Assembly (NCBI GenBank): GCA_003693705.1
Contig: RBZT01000757.1
Span: 1-33,278, forward strand
DNA length: 33,278 bases
Source of the DNA: Polymyxa betae
Taxonomy: Eukaryota; Endomyxa; Phytomyxea; Plasmodiophorida; Plasmodiophoridae
Direction of reading: 5' to 3'
Shown: positions 1-8,281 of the stretch, piece by piece
Layout of the letters: each line of letters begins with the position of its first letter
How positions within the stretch are numbered: the first letter of the stretch is position 1
Translations under genes and position numbers: made by a program
The notes under the pieces: model-generated
Told to the model about the DNA's origin: nothing
What the model saw: only the letters and a program-made list of their open reading frames with translations
Database searches by the model: none

Positions 1-654
1 TGAAGCTGAAGCCATTCCGAAAAATGCGACATCTGTGGCGATCCCAACTGCTGAGCTATCGATATAATCTTTTCTCCAACGCGGGTTAAGTAGCTCAACC
101 GGACAAGACAGATTGTTAGTGTAACGGAATGCGCATAGAAGGGCGCTGGATGAGAACAATAGTGGCGGGCTCCAGCGCCTTGGCGACGAAGCGGTCCGCC
201 GAATCGATGCCCTGCGCCATCCTTTTCAACTCGAGTCAGAGTGGACTTACCGGTTCAACCTTCACCAAGTAAGAGCACAAACTTATGCTCTTGTACTGGA
301 TCCAGGATAGAGTTCCGAATAAGCTACCGGAAAGTAAGTGGGTCGGTGGGGGGTCTCGAACACTCGATTGCTGTAGCGCTCTACTTCCGTCTCACGAGAA
401 GGAACGCAGTACCGAGGCTCAATGTTGAGCGACACCGGAGCGACCACATAGGAAGAGACCGACTGGGAGCCGGTTCCCCTTGTCTGTACGAGACCGCGGA
501 CCTTGGAGAAGGTGACGAGGGCAGGGGTTCCTCGCTCACTCTTCACAATCTCTAGGCTGTAGCGCCAGTCCCCCATGCAGAAGCTCTGAGGGACGGAGAT
601 GGTGCGATGAGCACCCTTCTGCAGCGCAGGTAGCGATTTACAGACTTCGCCCAT
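1..654 (-). CDS. Unrecognised protein, 3' end beyond the window
   Basis: I do not recognise this protein. The first exon starts at an ATG at 654 and stays open to about 283, beginning MGEVCKSLPALQKG and containing WRYSLEIVKSERG. Continuation needs splicing. A plausible path uses a donor after the codons for RPTYFP (near 312), a short exon reading YKSISLCSYLVKVEP, a GTAAGT donor near 248, an exon reading GIDSADRFVAKALEP, then an exon reading SAVGIATDVAFFGMASAS that runs off the left edge. These downstream introns would be 32-68 nt and are guesses; only the first exon is firm. The hydrophobic last stretch may be a membrane segment. The upstream region carries a MITE-like element about 20 nt before the start codon. 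Confidence 0.45.
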
Positions 655-674
655 ATTTCTTTTTTGAGATCATT

Positions 675-820
675 AGGGGTATCAAAGTTGTCTTCTCGCA
701 AAAAAATTAAAGCGCTTTAATTTTTTTAAAGCACCTGCCAAGGTGCTTTAAAAATCTGCTTTAATGGCTTGCTTTAATTGGTCGTTTAAAGCGTCGGAAT
801 GCGCAAGTTTGATACCCCCT
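675..820. mobile_element. MITE-like element with terminal inverted repeats and possible ATT target duplication
   Basis: The ends are inverted repeats: AGGGGTATCAAAGTTG at 675-690 and CAAGTTTGATACCCCCT at 804-820, matching over about 15 of 17 positions. ATT occurs immediately outside both ends (672-674 and 821-823), as a short target-site duplication would. The interior is AT-rich and has no ORF. It holds a 28-bp perfect palindrome and a 14-bp hairpin built on a repeated GCTTTAA motif. Length, ends and lack of coding capacity fit a non-autonomous DNA transposon. No second copy is visible in this window. Confidence 0.5.
700..754. repeat. Palindrome and hairpin inside the MITE-like element
   Basis: Positions 700-727 form a perfect 28-bp palindrome centred on AGCGCT. 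Overlapping it, TTTTTAAAGCACCT (723-736) and AGGTGCTTTAAAAA (741-754) form a perfect 14-bp stem with the loop GCCA. Further GCTTTAA copies follow at 758 and 771, and an inverted form near 785-792. Confidence 0.8.
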
Positions 821-1150
821 ATTGAACGAGATTGAGAGATCAACGTTCAGACCGTACCACGCCGTTGCCATGATCTGTATATTACTGCTGATTTTACTGG
901 AGCTGATGGTTGGAGCGGCGTTCATACTGGGGACCGATCCGCCAGGATAACACAGCTTTCAGGAAAAAAACGATCAGAGCACAGCAGATTGCAATAATTA
1001 TATCCATTTAAGCGGCCGGCCTCAGATGGAAGCTCCGACCATCGTCCACAGGAAAGCCCACGATAATACAGGAAGAGGAAACCCCTAGCAAAAGTGGAGA
1101 TAAATAATAAAACCGATAGAAAGACTCATACCGATAAGCCAGATAAAAAA

Positions 1151-1480
1151 TTAAGGTTCTATAAATTGCTTTAGGATTTGGTTATTCCCTAAACTGGAAT
1201 ATACCCTAAAACTAAACCCTAACACATTTAATATTAAGTCCCAAAATAGAGAGTATATTTTTTGTCCCGATTCAATCAGGAGATAATTCTTTTTGAACTT
1301 ATTGGAAGTTTCAAAGAAGGACATAGTAACATACTTGTAGAGTGAATTGTCATTCGACCACGACGGTGCCAAACGGACGTGATTGACTCTTGAGGGAAAC
1401 TGGCGGCTATCGCCTTCGTGAAGAGTGGCAACTCTCAAACTGCGGCAGCCAACAACGTATTGAACAAGAATTAAAAGCAT
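1151..1480 (-). CDS. Doubtful ORF with a signal-peptide-like start
   Basis: An ATG at 1480 opens 109 codons beginning MLLILVQYVVGCRSLRVATL, which resembles a short signal peptide or anchor. The first 50 codons look more protein-like than the AT-rich rest, so an intron may begin at the GTATGT near 1340. No family is recognised. The plus strand here (1187-1223) carries telomere-like CCCTAAA motifs, which favours non-coding DNA. Confidence 0.2.
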   Translation of the reverse strand: MLLILVQYVVGCRSLRVATLHEGDSRQFPSRVNHVRLAPSWSNDNSLYKYVTMSFFETSNKFKKNYLLIESGQKIYSLFWDLILNVLGFSFRVYSSLGNNQILKQFIEP

Positions 1481-2518
1481 TGTGCTTAATAAGATGACTA
1501 ATAAACCACCCCTATAGCTGCTTTACAGTTTCTGCAAATAGTGACATATCACTGGAGAATATTGCTCCTGTCACAAAAGCGAGGTAGTAATTGTTTTTTG
1601 GGGCAGGTATGATCTTTGGATTTTGATTTTGAAAATGGGATGGGAGGACTGGATGTTTACTTTTGTTTTTTTTTATGGGGGTACACGGATATCTTTTTTG
1701 GAATGGGGTATTGAAAATGAAGGAATTTAGTCGCGAAAACTATCGACACCTTCCACTACGTATTGCTATCAATTCTCCTAACCTGTTTTGCTCTAAAGGG
1801 AGTGACATCTCTACAGTAATCGCATCACAAGGCGTAACATAACTGATAACGGAATGTATATTCATCACAGATAAACTGTTCAGAGCGTAAAATGGCTTGC
1901 AAATTCGTCTGCAATTTTCAACAAAACAATTATATGAATCATCGAGTTTCTGTTAGGGTTTGGCAAGCGGGACACTTGAAAGTGTTTGTTGGCCTATCCG
2001 ATAGCTTTACAACGCCGAAGGATTCGGAACAGCAAGCGAAGCTGAAGGTAGCCGAATCACGTCAAGGCAGAGCAGAACAACGAACAAAACGATCAAATGA
2101 GAGGCCAGTCTCGGCACGGCAACGCTATTTTCGAAGGTCCCGAAGAGGCCGATTTCTACTGAGTTCATGGACCCATGTCGTAACGTAGAGCCACGCCTGG
2201 TCAAGATTTCCTGAAACGAATCAGCGGGGCCGCGCCCTGAGTCAGATTACTGTCTGGATGAGAGTCTAAGGGAGGGCGGCTGACCGACCTTCCATGTCTC
2301 TCCCGTTTAATCACCATTCTCCTTCTAGAACGATTGCGGTAGCATCTGAATCCGCCCTGCAATCTAAGAGGGCAGGCGCAGAGTTGTAAAAAGCCCGATC
2401 CTAGGCTGAGCGATCAGCAGAGTATAACGGTGATCATGGTACGATGACTCATTACTGGTATCTGATATCTTCGTAAAAGAGCTTCGTCTGCCTCTTTGTA
2501 TAATCCTGCTTGGCTATA
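1481..2518. other. Region without a recognised gene
   Basis: A plus-strand ORF at 1892-2188 (98 codons, starts MACKFVCNFQQNN) and an antisense ORF at about 2007-2168 (starts MNSVEIGLFG, with a hydrophobic stretch) overlap each other. Neither has a recognisable domain nor clear splice partners. The part nearest 2518 is presumably the promoter of the MFS gene. I see no tRNA or snRNA. Confidence 0.4.
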
Positions 2519-4293
2519 ATGACGGTGTCAAATGAAAGCGAATCGCACCAGACTGTGAATCTTCAAACGGATCAGAGATCGGATGTATCTGATGGGTACA
2601 ATTTTACTGTCAATGAAGCCCTTAATCGCGCTACGTTTGGAAAATTTCAAGTGAGCTTGATCTGTATTAGCAAGTCGTATTAGCTTATTTCTGTCAGCGG
2701 CGGCTGATGTTCGTTACTGGATTATGCTCGGCCGGAGATGCGGTTGAGGCGCTGCTGCTGTCATTTCTTCTTCAGGAAATCGGCCCAGAATGGAACCTTA
2801 AGAGCAACGTTAATGGTGAGTTGCTTGCTATTGATGCTCTCTGCATAATAGCTAACTACGAGTCTGTAGGGATCATCGGTGCTATAGTGTTTCTGGGTGT
2901 CTTAATCGGGAATTTGATCTCTGGCATAATCAGTGATTATTACGGGCGCTGGTATGCCTTTGTGACCTCCGGGGCGCTACTAACGCTCTTCGGTAATTTT
3001 GCTGCAATTGTCTGAAGTATGGTTATTAACAGCTGCATTTAGGGGTATTGAGTGCCTTTGCAACGAATGTAGTATGGCTGACTATATTTCGATTCGTTGT
3101 CGGAATCGGATTAGGAGGCGGTCATACGTCTTTCACATTGTTCACAGGTTCAAGCTTTGCGGGATTTTAAAATTTAGCTGATCCTTTTTTAGAATTTCTT
3201 CCTATGAAAAATCGAGGCAAACTTCTGCTAATTAATCAGCTGTTTTGGAGGTATTTACTCTTTATCTGCATGACAAACTTTTTAATCGAAACCAAGTTGC
3301 GGTGCTGTTTTCGAAGTTCTCCTGGCATGGGCTGTTCTGCCAACATATGGATGGCGTGCCCTGCTGCTGCTGTCCACTCTCCCCATCTTATTTGCACTCA
3401 TATTTTCTTACAAATATCCCGAGTCTCCCATGTTTTTGGCCAGCTGCGGCAGAATCGACGAGGCCATGGATGTTCTCAACAAGGTGTCCGAAATCAACGG
3501 TGGCTCGTTGCATAATGATCAGTGGTGCTTGGTTCCACCATGCTCTGCTCATAAAGCATCTATCACAGACAAAGTTGCAGCGTTGGTCACCCATTTAGGG
3601 CCGACATCGAGGAGACTGTGGGTCTTGTGGTTCTGCTCAAGTTTGGTTTATTACGGAATCGTTCTCCTCTCCCCTCGATACTTCCCTAGTCAAGGTGAGT
3701 ACAAAGACATACTACTGGCAACAATATCCGAGTTTCCTGGGGTATTGATCCCGTTCTTTGGAATTGATGCATTTGGCCGCAGAAGGACTTTGACTGCTTT
3801 GTTCGTTATCGCAGCTACAGCCTGCATGGCTCTCACTGTTCAGCTCTCGGAACTAACAAGCGTTGGTCTTGTTTTCATTGCAAGAGGAACGATATCTGCA
3901 GCGTTCATTTCGCTATATGTGGTAACTGCTGAGAGTTATCCGACTTCGCTACGTAGTACCGGATTTGGAGTCGCATCCAGCATTGCACGTGTTGCTGGTA
4001 TGGTTACCAGCCTCATTTCAGAAAATAAGTCAATTTATTTTGCATTACTGTCATTTTCAATATGCAGCTACGTTGCTTCGCTGGCTTCATTCACTCTGCC
4101 CTTTGAGACTGCAAACCAGGGCCTACCTGACGACGAAATTATTCTGTCCAAAGAATCTGACAACGCTGGACTCCTCGGCAATCAATCATCGCCATCATTA
4201 TCACCTGTAGTGTTTCCGAAAACGATGCTGAAAACTGCAGAACCAGGCGTCGTACCTCCACAACAGTATTTGCACTTTAAAGAAGTTATTTAA
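2519..4293 (+). CDS. SVOP/SV2-like major facilitator transporter
   Basis: A twelve-span MFS carrier, closest in pattern to animal SVOP and SV2 and related organic-ion transporters. It should sit in a vesicle or plasma membrane; the substrate cannot be read from sequence. Model: join(2519..2650, 2698..2815, 2870..2992, 3043..3147, 3193..3250, 3297..4293), 510 aa, all phases closing, introns 45-54 nt. The N-terminus reaches the family motif FGKFQRRLMFVTGLCSAGDA. The loop 2-3 motif A is ISDYYGRW and its C-terminal counterpart is IDAFGRRRTL. Other family blocks are FVVGIGLGGG, EFLPMKNRGK, WRALLLLSTLPI, SEFPGVLIP and ESYPTSLRSTGFG. The C-terminal 60 residues are hydrophilic and cytosolic. The gene converges on the ZCCHC17-like gene, 104 nt away. 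The start is the ATG upstream of the first splice, giving a 44-residue soluble lead. Confidence 0.9.
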
Positions 4294-4314
4294 TTTAACT
4301 AGTACGATAGTGTG

Positions 4315-4334
4315 ATGTTTTTTTCAAAAAACAT
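4315..4334. terminator. Hairpin in a short convergent intergenic gap
   Basis: The sequence ATGTTTTTTTCAAAAAACAT folds into a stem of 8 bp with a small loop. It lies between the stop codons of the MFS gene (4293) and the ZCCHC17-like gene (4398), so it could serve 3'-end formation of either transcript. Eukaryotic termination does not require such a hairpin, so the function is only inferred. Confidence 0.3.
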
Positions 4335-4397
4335 ACACTTTTTGATTATACAATTGTCATAAACCCCAATCTTTAATCTTTCCAGAATTTCGATCTA

Positions 4398-5736
4398 TTA
4401 TCTGTTCTGATCGCGATAAGTAGCAGAATGTCTCCGAACATGTTCCTCGGCGTTCTGACGGCCATGGGAATGCCCGATTCGCATGTCATCAGTTCCGTGG
4501 ATCTCGCCATCGTTCTTCGCATGACGACGTCCTCTCTCATAATCACGCTCTGAGTAATTTGCCGAACGATCATTGTATCCATGTCGATCGTGATGTCTTC
4601 TCTCGGAATCATACTCTTGCCGAGGTTCCCTTCCAAAACTATCGAATTTTCCAGATTTATCATCCCTTCGATGATCACGATCGTAATGGCTTTGTGGATG
4701 AAACTCATCAGATGTACGTTGATGTTTGTGAGAGTTCTTTTCATGTTTATGTTCGTTGTCATGTTTGTGAGCGTTCTTCTCATATTGATGTTCTTTGTCG
4801 TGTTTGTGGGAGCTCCTCTCATGTTTATGTTCGTTATCATGCTTGTGAGAGCTCTTCTCATATTTATGTTCGTTTTCATGTTTGTGAGAGCTCTCACGTT
4901 TATGTTGGCTGTCGCGTTTGTGAGAGCTCCTCTCATGTTTATGTTCGTTGTCGTGTTTGTGAGAGCTCTTCTCATATTTACGCTCCTTGCCATGCTTGTG
5001 CTTCTTCTCATGCTTCTCAAGGTCATCTTTATCACGCTTGTGCTTACGACTAGGCTTTGCAGTAGATAGATCCAACTCTTCTGAAATCTGCCATAAATTT
5101 CAGCATAATCGAACACTTAAGAGCATCCTTTTACATCAGGAATCAAATCATATCGATTTCCGCTGATATCTGCATAACATTCTTTGCTCGTATGACCATG
5201 CACGCCGCATCTATCCGAAATCCATTCAGAAAAACGATCATCTTCAGGAAACTATCCAACCTGGTGCAGGTTGTATCTAATACAGCACCGAAGCTAATCG
5301 GGCCCGATTCAATCTTGGATACTTTCTGACATGAGTTGGTCAAAGAGCCCTCTCACTAATACAACCCTCAAACCTGGCCGCTGCGAGCCATCGTCAGCTT
5401 GACCTCATTAACGTCGAGATCGCGACCCGAGCCTTGATCACAATACTTCATCGAGAACGAGAGCCGACGATCATCTTTGATATCGATGAGCTTGACCCAG
5501 ACCATCTCGCCGACATCCACGATGTCGCTGACTTTATCGACACGGGCGCTCGACAGCTCCGAGATATGGACCAGGCCCTTGACCCGGCTCGATTCCAGGT
5601 CGACGAACGCACCGAATTCGCGAATCGATGACACCCGTGCCCGATGGATCGAGCCGATCTTGGGCGGCGGCACGGCATCGTCATGGCGCTGGCGGCGCCG
5701 AGCCTCCTCAATGTTCCTGGCCCGATCAGGATGCAT
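4398..5736 (-). CDS. ZCCHC17: ZCCHC17/pNO40-like S1 and zinc-knuckle RNA-binding protein
   Basis: Orthologue of ZCCHC17 (pNO40/PS1D), a nuclear and nucleolar RNA-binding protein linked to ribosomal particles and splicing factors. Model: complement(join(4398..5075, 5135..5210, 5261..5325, 5374..5736)), 393 aa. Residues about 29-100 form an S1 domain with the blocks FGAFVDLES, GLVHISELS, VDKVSDIVDVGEMVWVKLI and LSFSMKYCDQGSGRDLD, which follow the human protein closely. A CCHC knuckle follows at C141-x2-C144-x4-H149-x4-C154, preceded by SFGAVLDTTC and followed by YDLIPD, again as in ZCCHC17. The last 225 residues form a Lys/His/Glu/Arg-rich tail with a 12-13-residue repeat. That tail is longer than the Lys-rich tail of animal proteins. 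The last intron is 59 nt, with its acceptor chosen by frame (GAG/TTG). Confidence 0.88.
4737..4967 (-). repeat. 39-bp coding tandem repeat, His/Lys-rich
   Basis: Six units of 12-13 codons, such as SSHKHDNEHKHER and SSHKHENEHKYEK, lie in the last exon of the ZCCHC17-like gene (residues about 205-281). The units vary by substitution, and one is shortened to 12 codons. The opposite strand stays open across the array and gives shadow ORFs. Confidence 0.85.
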
Positions 5737-6131
5737 CTCTGAAAACGCAACAAGATTCTGCGAGGCAGAAACCCAGGAAAAAATGCAGCAAAACTGTTGT
5801 GGAAATCCTTCTGTTAATGCAACCTGGTAAGTTCAGGTCAATCTTGTTGATTTAGGTCTTTATGCATTTTTGCAAGGCTTAGCAATCTGCAATCAAATTC
5901 AGTAAGTTCCAGCCATAGTCTCATTAAAATGCGCAACTGCGCAGTTTCGTTTGTTGCCAAAAAAAATTTTGCAAAAAAAAGAGGACTTTTTCACAAGTTT
6001 TAATTTCTTTAAGGTTACAAAGACACGCTTACATGCGGGCCTGAGTATTCTGCATAGGATGATATTCCATAATCAAGGTAAGCTGAAGTTGAGGTTAGTT
6101 TTCAGGTGACAATGGATTATATTAAGAGTAT
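5737..6131. other. Intergenic spacer between SAP18 and ZCCHC17-like genes
   Basis: No ORF here looks real. The part just before 5736 on the minus strand is pyrimidine-rich and ends TTTTCAG before the ATG, so a 5'-UTR intron is possible. A run of A and T at about 5959-5985 is low complexity. Confidence 0.5.
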
Positions 6132-6765
6132 TTATGTGAAGATGGAGACGGCCAGGAAATCGCCGGTCTCAAACCGAAGCCCAGACAGGGTCAGGTTGTC
6201 GTCCGAGCCAGCACGACCCGCGTGCAACGACCCGACTCTTCGTACCTCCATGCCGTTAGGGACAGGATATGCGAACGACACCTCGAACTTCGAGGATTTT
6301 CTACGCGCCGACGGTTTCGCGCTGCGAATGGCCTCAATCAGCTCGCGAAGCGTGGCGTCCTTCCACGTGTAAACCTGCATCTCGTTCGGCGTCAATTGCG
6401 AGATATCGAAATCAAAATCCTCCGAACTAAACGCGCCGTTTTCCTTGATGAAAACTCTTAACAGCAGAGGACAGATCTAACCATTATCACGAAACAATCA
6501 GATCATCTCAAGATCATACCTTCTCTCTGTCGATTGGAGCAGGAGGAGCGGCGTTCTCTTTCTTCGGTGTGAACCGAGGTGGACCTGAACGTCGTCGTCC
6601 GGCGGCGCCTGGTGACGAATTGCGACGATGAGTGTTAGGCGGACGGCGGGGTGGCGACCGGGCCCCAGGGCGATTGGACTTGGACGAGTGTTCGGGTTGC
6701 TGTTCGCGGCGCGTCTCGTGCCGGGCCAGCCGGTCGGGATGGATCTCGGGCGCAGCAGCCGACAT
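6132..6765 (-). CDS. SAP18: SAP18, Sin3-associated polypeptide / ASAP complex subunit
   Basis: SAP18 has a ubiquitin-like fold. It joins RNPS1 and Acinus or Pinin in the ASAP/PSAP complexes at exon junctions and also associates with Sin3 deacetylase. Model: complement(join(6132..6476, 6520..6765)), one 43-nt intron, 196 aa. The conserved block starts at PIDREKICPLLLRVF and continues with LTPNEMQVYTWKDATLREL, VRRVGSLHAG and DNLTLSGLRFETGDFL, matching the animal and plant proteins along the whole domain. Before it is an 80-residue basic, Pro/Ser/Arg-rich N-terminus that the short animal form lacks. The ATG at 6765 is used because the longer reading upstream has only a TTG. The next gene downstream on the same strand also encodes an RNA-processing protein. 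Confidence 0.93.
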
Positions 6766-7323
6766 TCCGGGAGCAGATCCAATCAGACGATATCGCAATT
6801 GGGAGCAATTAGCCGATTACGCACCACCAGCTGCGCTCCGCCGCAGAACCGTAGACCTTAGTCATGGAGAATCACAGCTGCCAATGCTAATTGCTTGCAT
6901 GCGATTCGAGACGACTTCGTCTGGAAAGAGGAAACCTTTTCATTATAGTTTTTTATTCGGAGGATATTGACTGGTAAAAAAAGGAACAATTTAGATTTGA
7001 AAACCCCCAATTTGTGAAGGCGATTGGCTGCAAACAATAGTAGAACAAGAATATCGAAATCTTGCGATAGAATAGCATCATGAGCAATGCTTGCGAAAAT
7101 CATCTGATGAGGCGATCGCTATTTATCCAGAATCTAAATATTACAAATATTGTTGATTCACATGCCGTAATATCAATGTCGTGATTTCAACTACTGTTTT
7201 TGTTCTGATAGTGCTGGCTTCGGCGGCAGCTGCCTTGAGTGGTTCTGGAGTTGAAAAATGGTCGAAGTACCGCGATGTTGTACGATACAGAGACGATCAA
7301 CAATCTGCAGCATGCAGTGCCGA
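6766..7323. other. Intergenic spacer upstream of SAP18
   Basis: An ATG at 7103 (minus) opens an 81-codon ORF with a hydrophobic start, and a plus-strand reading from 7181 has a signal-like stretch but begins with GTG. Neither shows a domain. I read this as the SAP18 promoter and the 3' flank of the preceding gene. Confidence 0.45.
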
Positions 7324-8232
7324 TCATTTGCGACTATATCTTGATCTAGACGAAGGCTCTTCAGCGCCCTTATTGAAGATGGTACGAGGCATGCCATCCG
7401 CGGGGTTCGAATGGGTCCGGAATCGTTCGACCCGATGCGGCGCGCGAAACGAGTCGGCCGCGGTCGCTTCGGCCAACGTATCCGTCACCATCGACATCTT
7501 CTTTTTCCATTCGAAGGCGTCCACAGCCAGCTTCAGCTGAATCGAATCGCGCAGATTGGTCCTCGCCTTGTATTCCATCACATCTCTCTGTCCACTATGC
7601 CGGTATTTATCGCGGATGGCGTTGGCAGCGTTCTCCTGCGGTAAAGGATTAGGAAGGGGTTCGGGTTTTGAGCATTTCAAACCTTATCTTTCTGGATTTC
7701 TAACTCGGTCTGTTCCTTCGGAACCGCATTGATATGGTCGCGCCTGGCAGAGGCGCTCGTGTCGGCGCCTTGTTCTCGGCTTCGACTGGGGACGCGAGAC
7801 AGGCCTGGGCTCAACGGGCGGCTTGGATCCTGAGACAGGATCAAGGGGCTTGGCTCTCGGGATAACGTCACGCTTCTCACGCCTGACACAATTCCGGAAT
7901 CGTTCTGGTAAACATCTCTAATTCAGTTTTAAACGCGAAAAGCAAATACAAAAACAATCCATCAAAGTTGAAAACGTAATTGTGAAACCCGAAAAACGAA
8001 CCGATTTATCAGAGGAATCCGAATCGGTAACTGCCTGCTCATCGTATGTCTTTTTTAGGCTGAACGACGGTTTCTGTGAGAGCGCTCGCAATGCGGTATG
8101 AATGCCAGCGACAGCTGGGACGAATTCCGATAGCTGTCGACTTGGTGGCTGGCGGGCTGGCTCCGGCCCCAAGACGACTGGCGGCGGCGCCAGCGGCTTC
8201 ACAACCGTCGGCTGAGTGCGATGCTCTTTCAT
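7324..8232 (-). CDS. Unknown 254-aa protein, Pro/Ser-rich with a basic helical C-terminus
   Basis: Not recognised. Model: complement(join(7324..7635, 7683..7904, 8002..8232)), introns 47 and 97 nt, all phase 0. The first half is low complexity and Pro/Ser/Arg-rich (LAPPPVVLGPEPARQPPSRQ; RSREQGADTSASARRD). The second half, from about KEQTELEIQKDKENAANAIRDK, is charged and probably helical (DVMEYKARTNLRDSIQLKL, FEWKKKMSMVTDTLAEA). There is no signal peptide or membrane span. The start ATG lies only 49 nt after the stop of the copine gene on the same strand, with an in-frame stop just upstream. The two could be co-transcribed, or the real 5' exon of this gene is elsewhere. Confidence 0.6.
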
Positions 8233-8281
8233 ATAGCTGGATGGAAAGTCAGCCGACGACGATCAGTATGCGATGAGCTGC

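Larger units (their letters stand above)
655..1150. other. Intergenic stretch with one tiny possible membrane ORF
   Basis: Outside the MITE-like element I see no convincing gene. On the minus strand an ATG at 1007 opens a 37-codon ORF ending at 894 (MDIIIAICCALIVFFLKAVL...). It would be a single-span membrane peptide. I could not assign it to a family, and it may be chance or part of an unresolved spliced gene. Confidence 0.3.

Noticed and set aside
238-275. Possible P-loop (LLGEG-x-TGKST) on the minus strand
   Set aside because: The reading contains an in-frame stop inside the motif, and the sequence also forms a normal GTAAGT intron donor; no GTPase motifs follow.
4559-5069. Two long plus-strand ORFs (Cys/Val/His-rich and hydrophobic)
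   Set aside because: They are antisense shadows of the tandem repeat in the ZCCHC17-like last exon; the periodic sequence keeps several frames open.
7181-7540. Plus-strand ORF with a signal-peptide-like N-terminus
   Set aside because: It begins with GTG, not ATG, and most of it is antisense to the third exon of the 254-aa gene.
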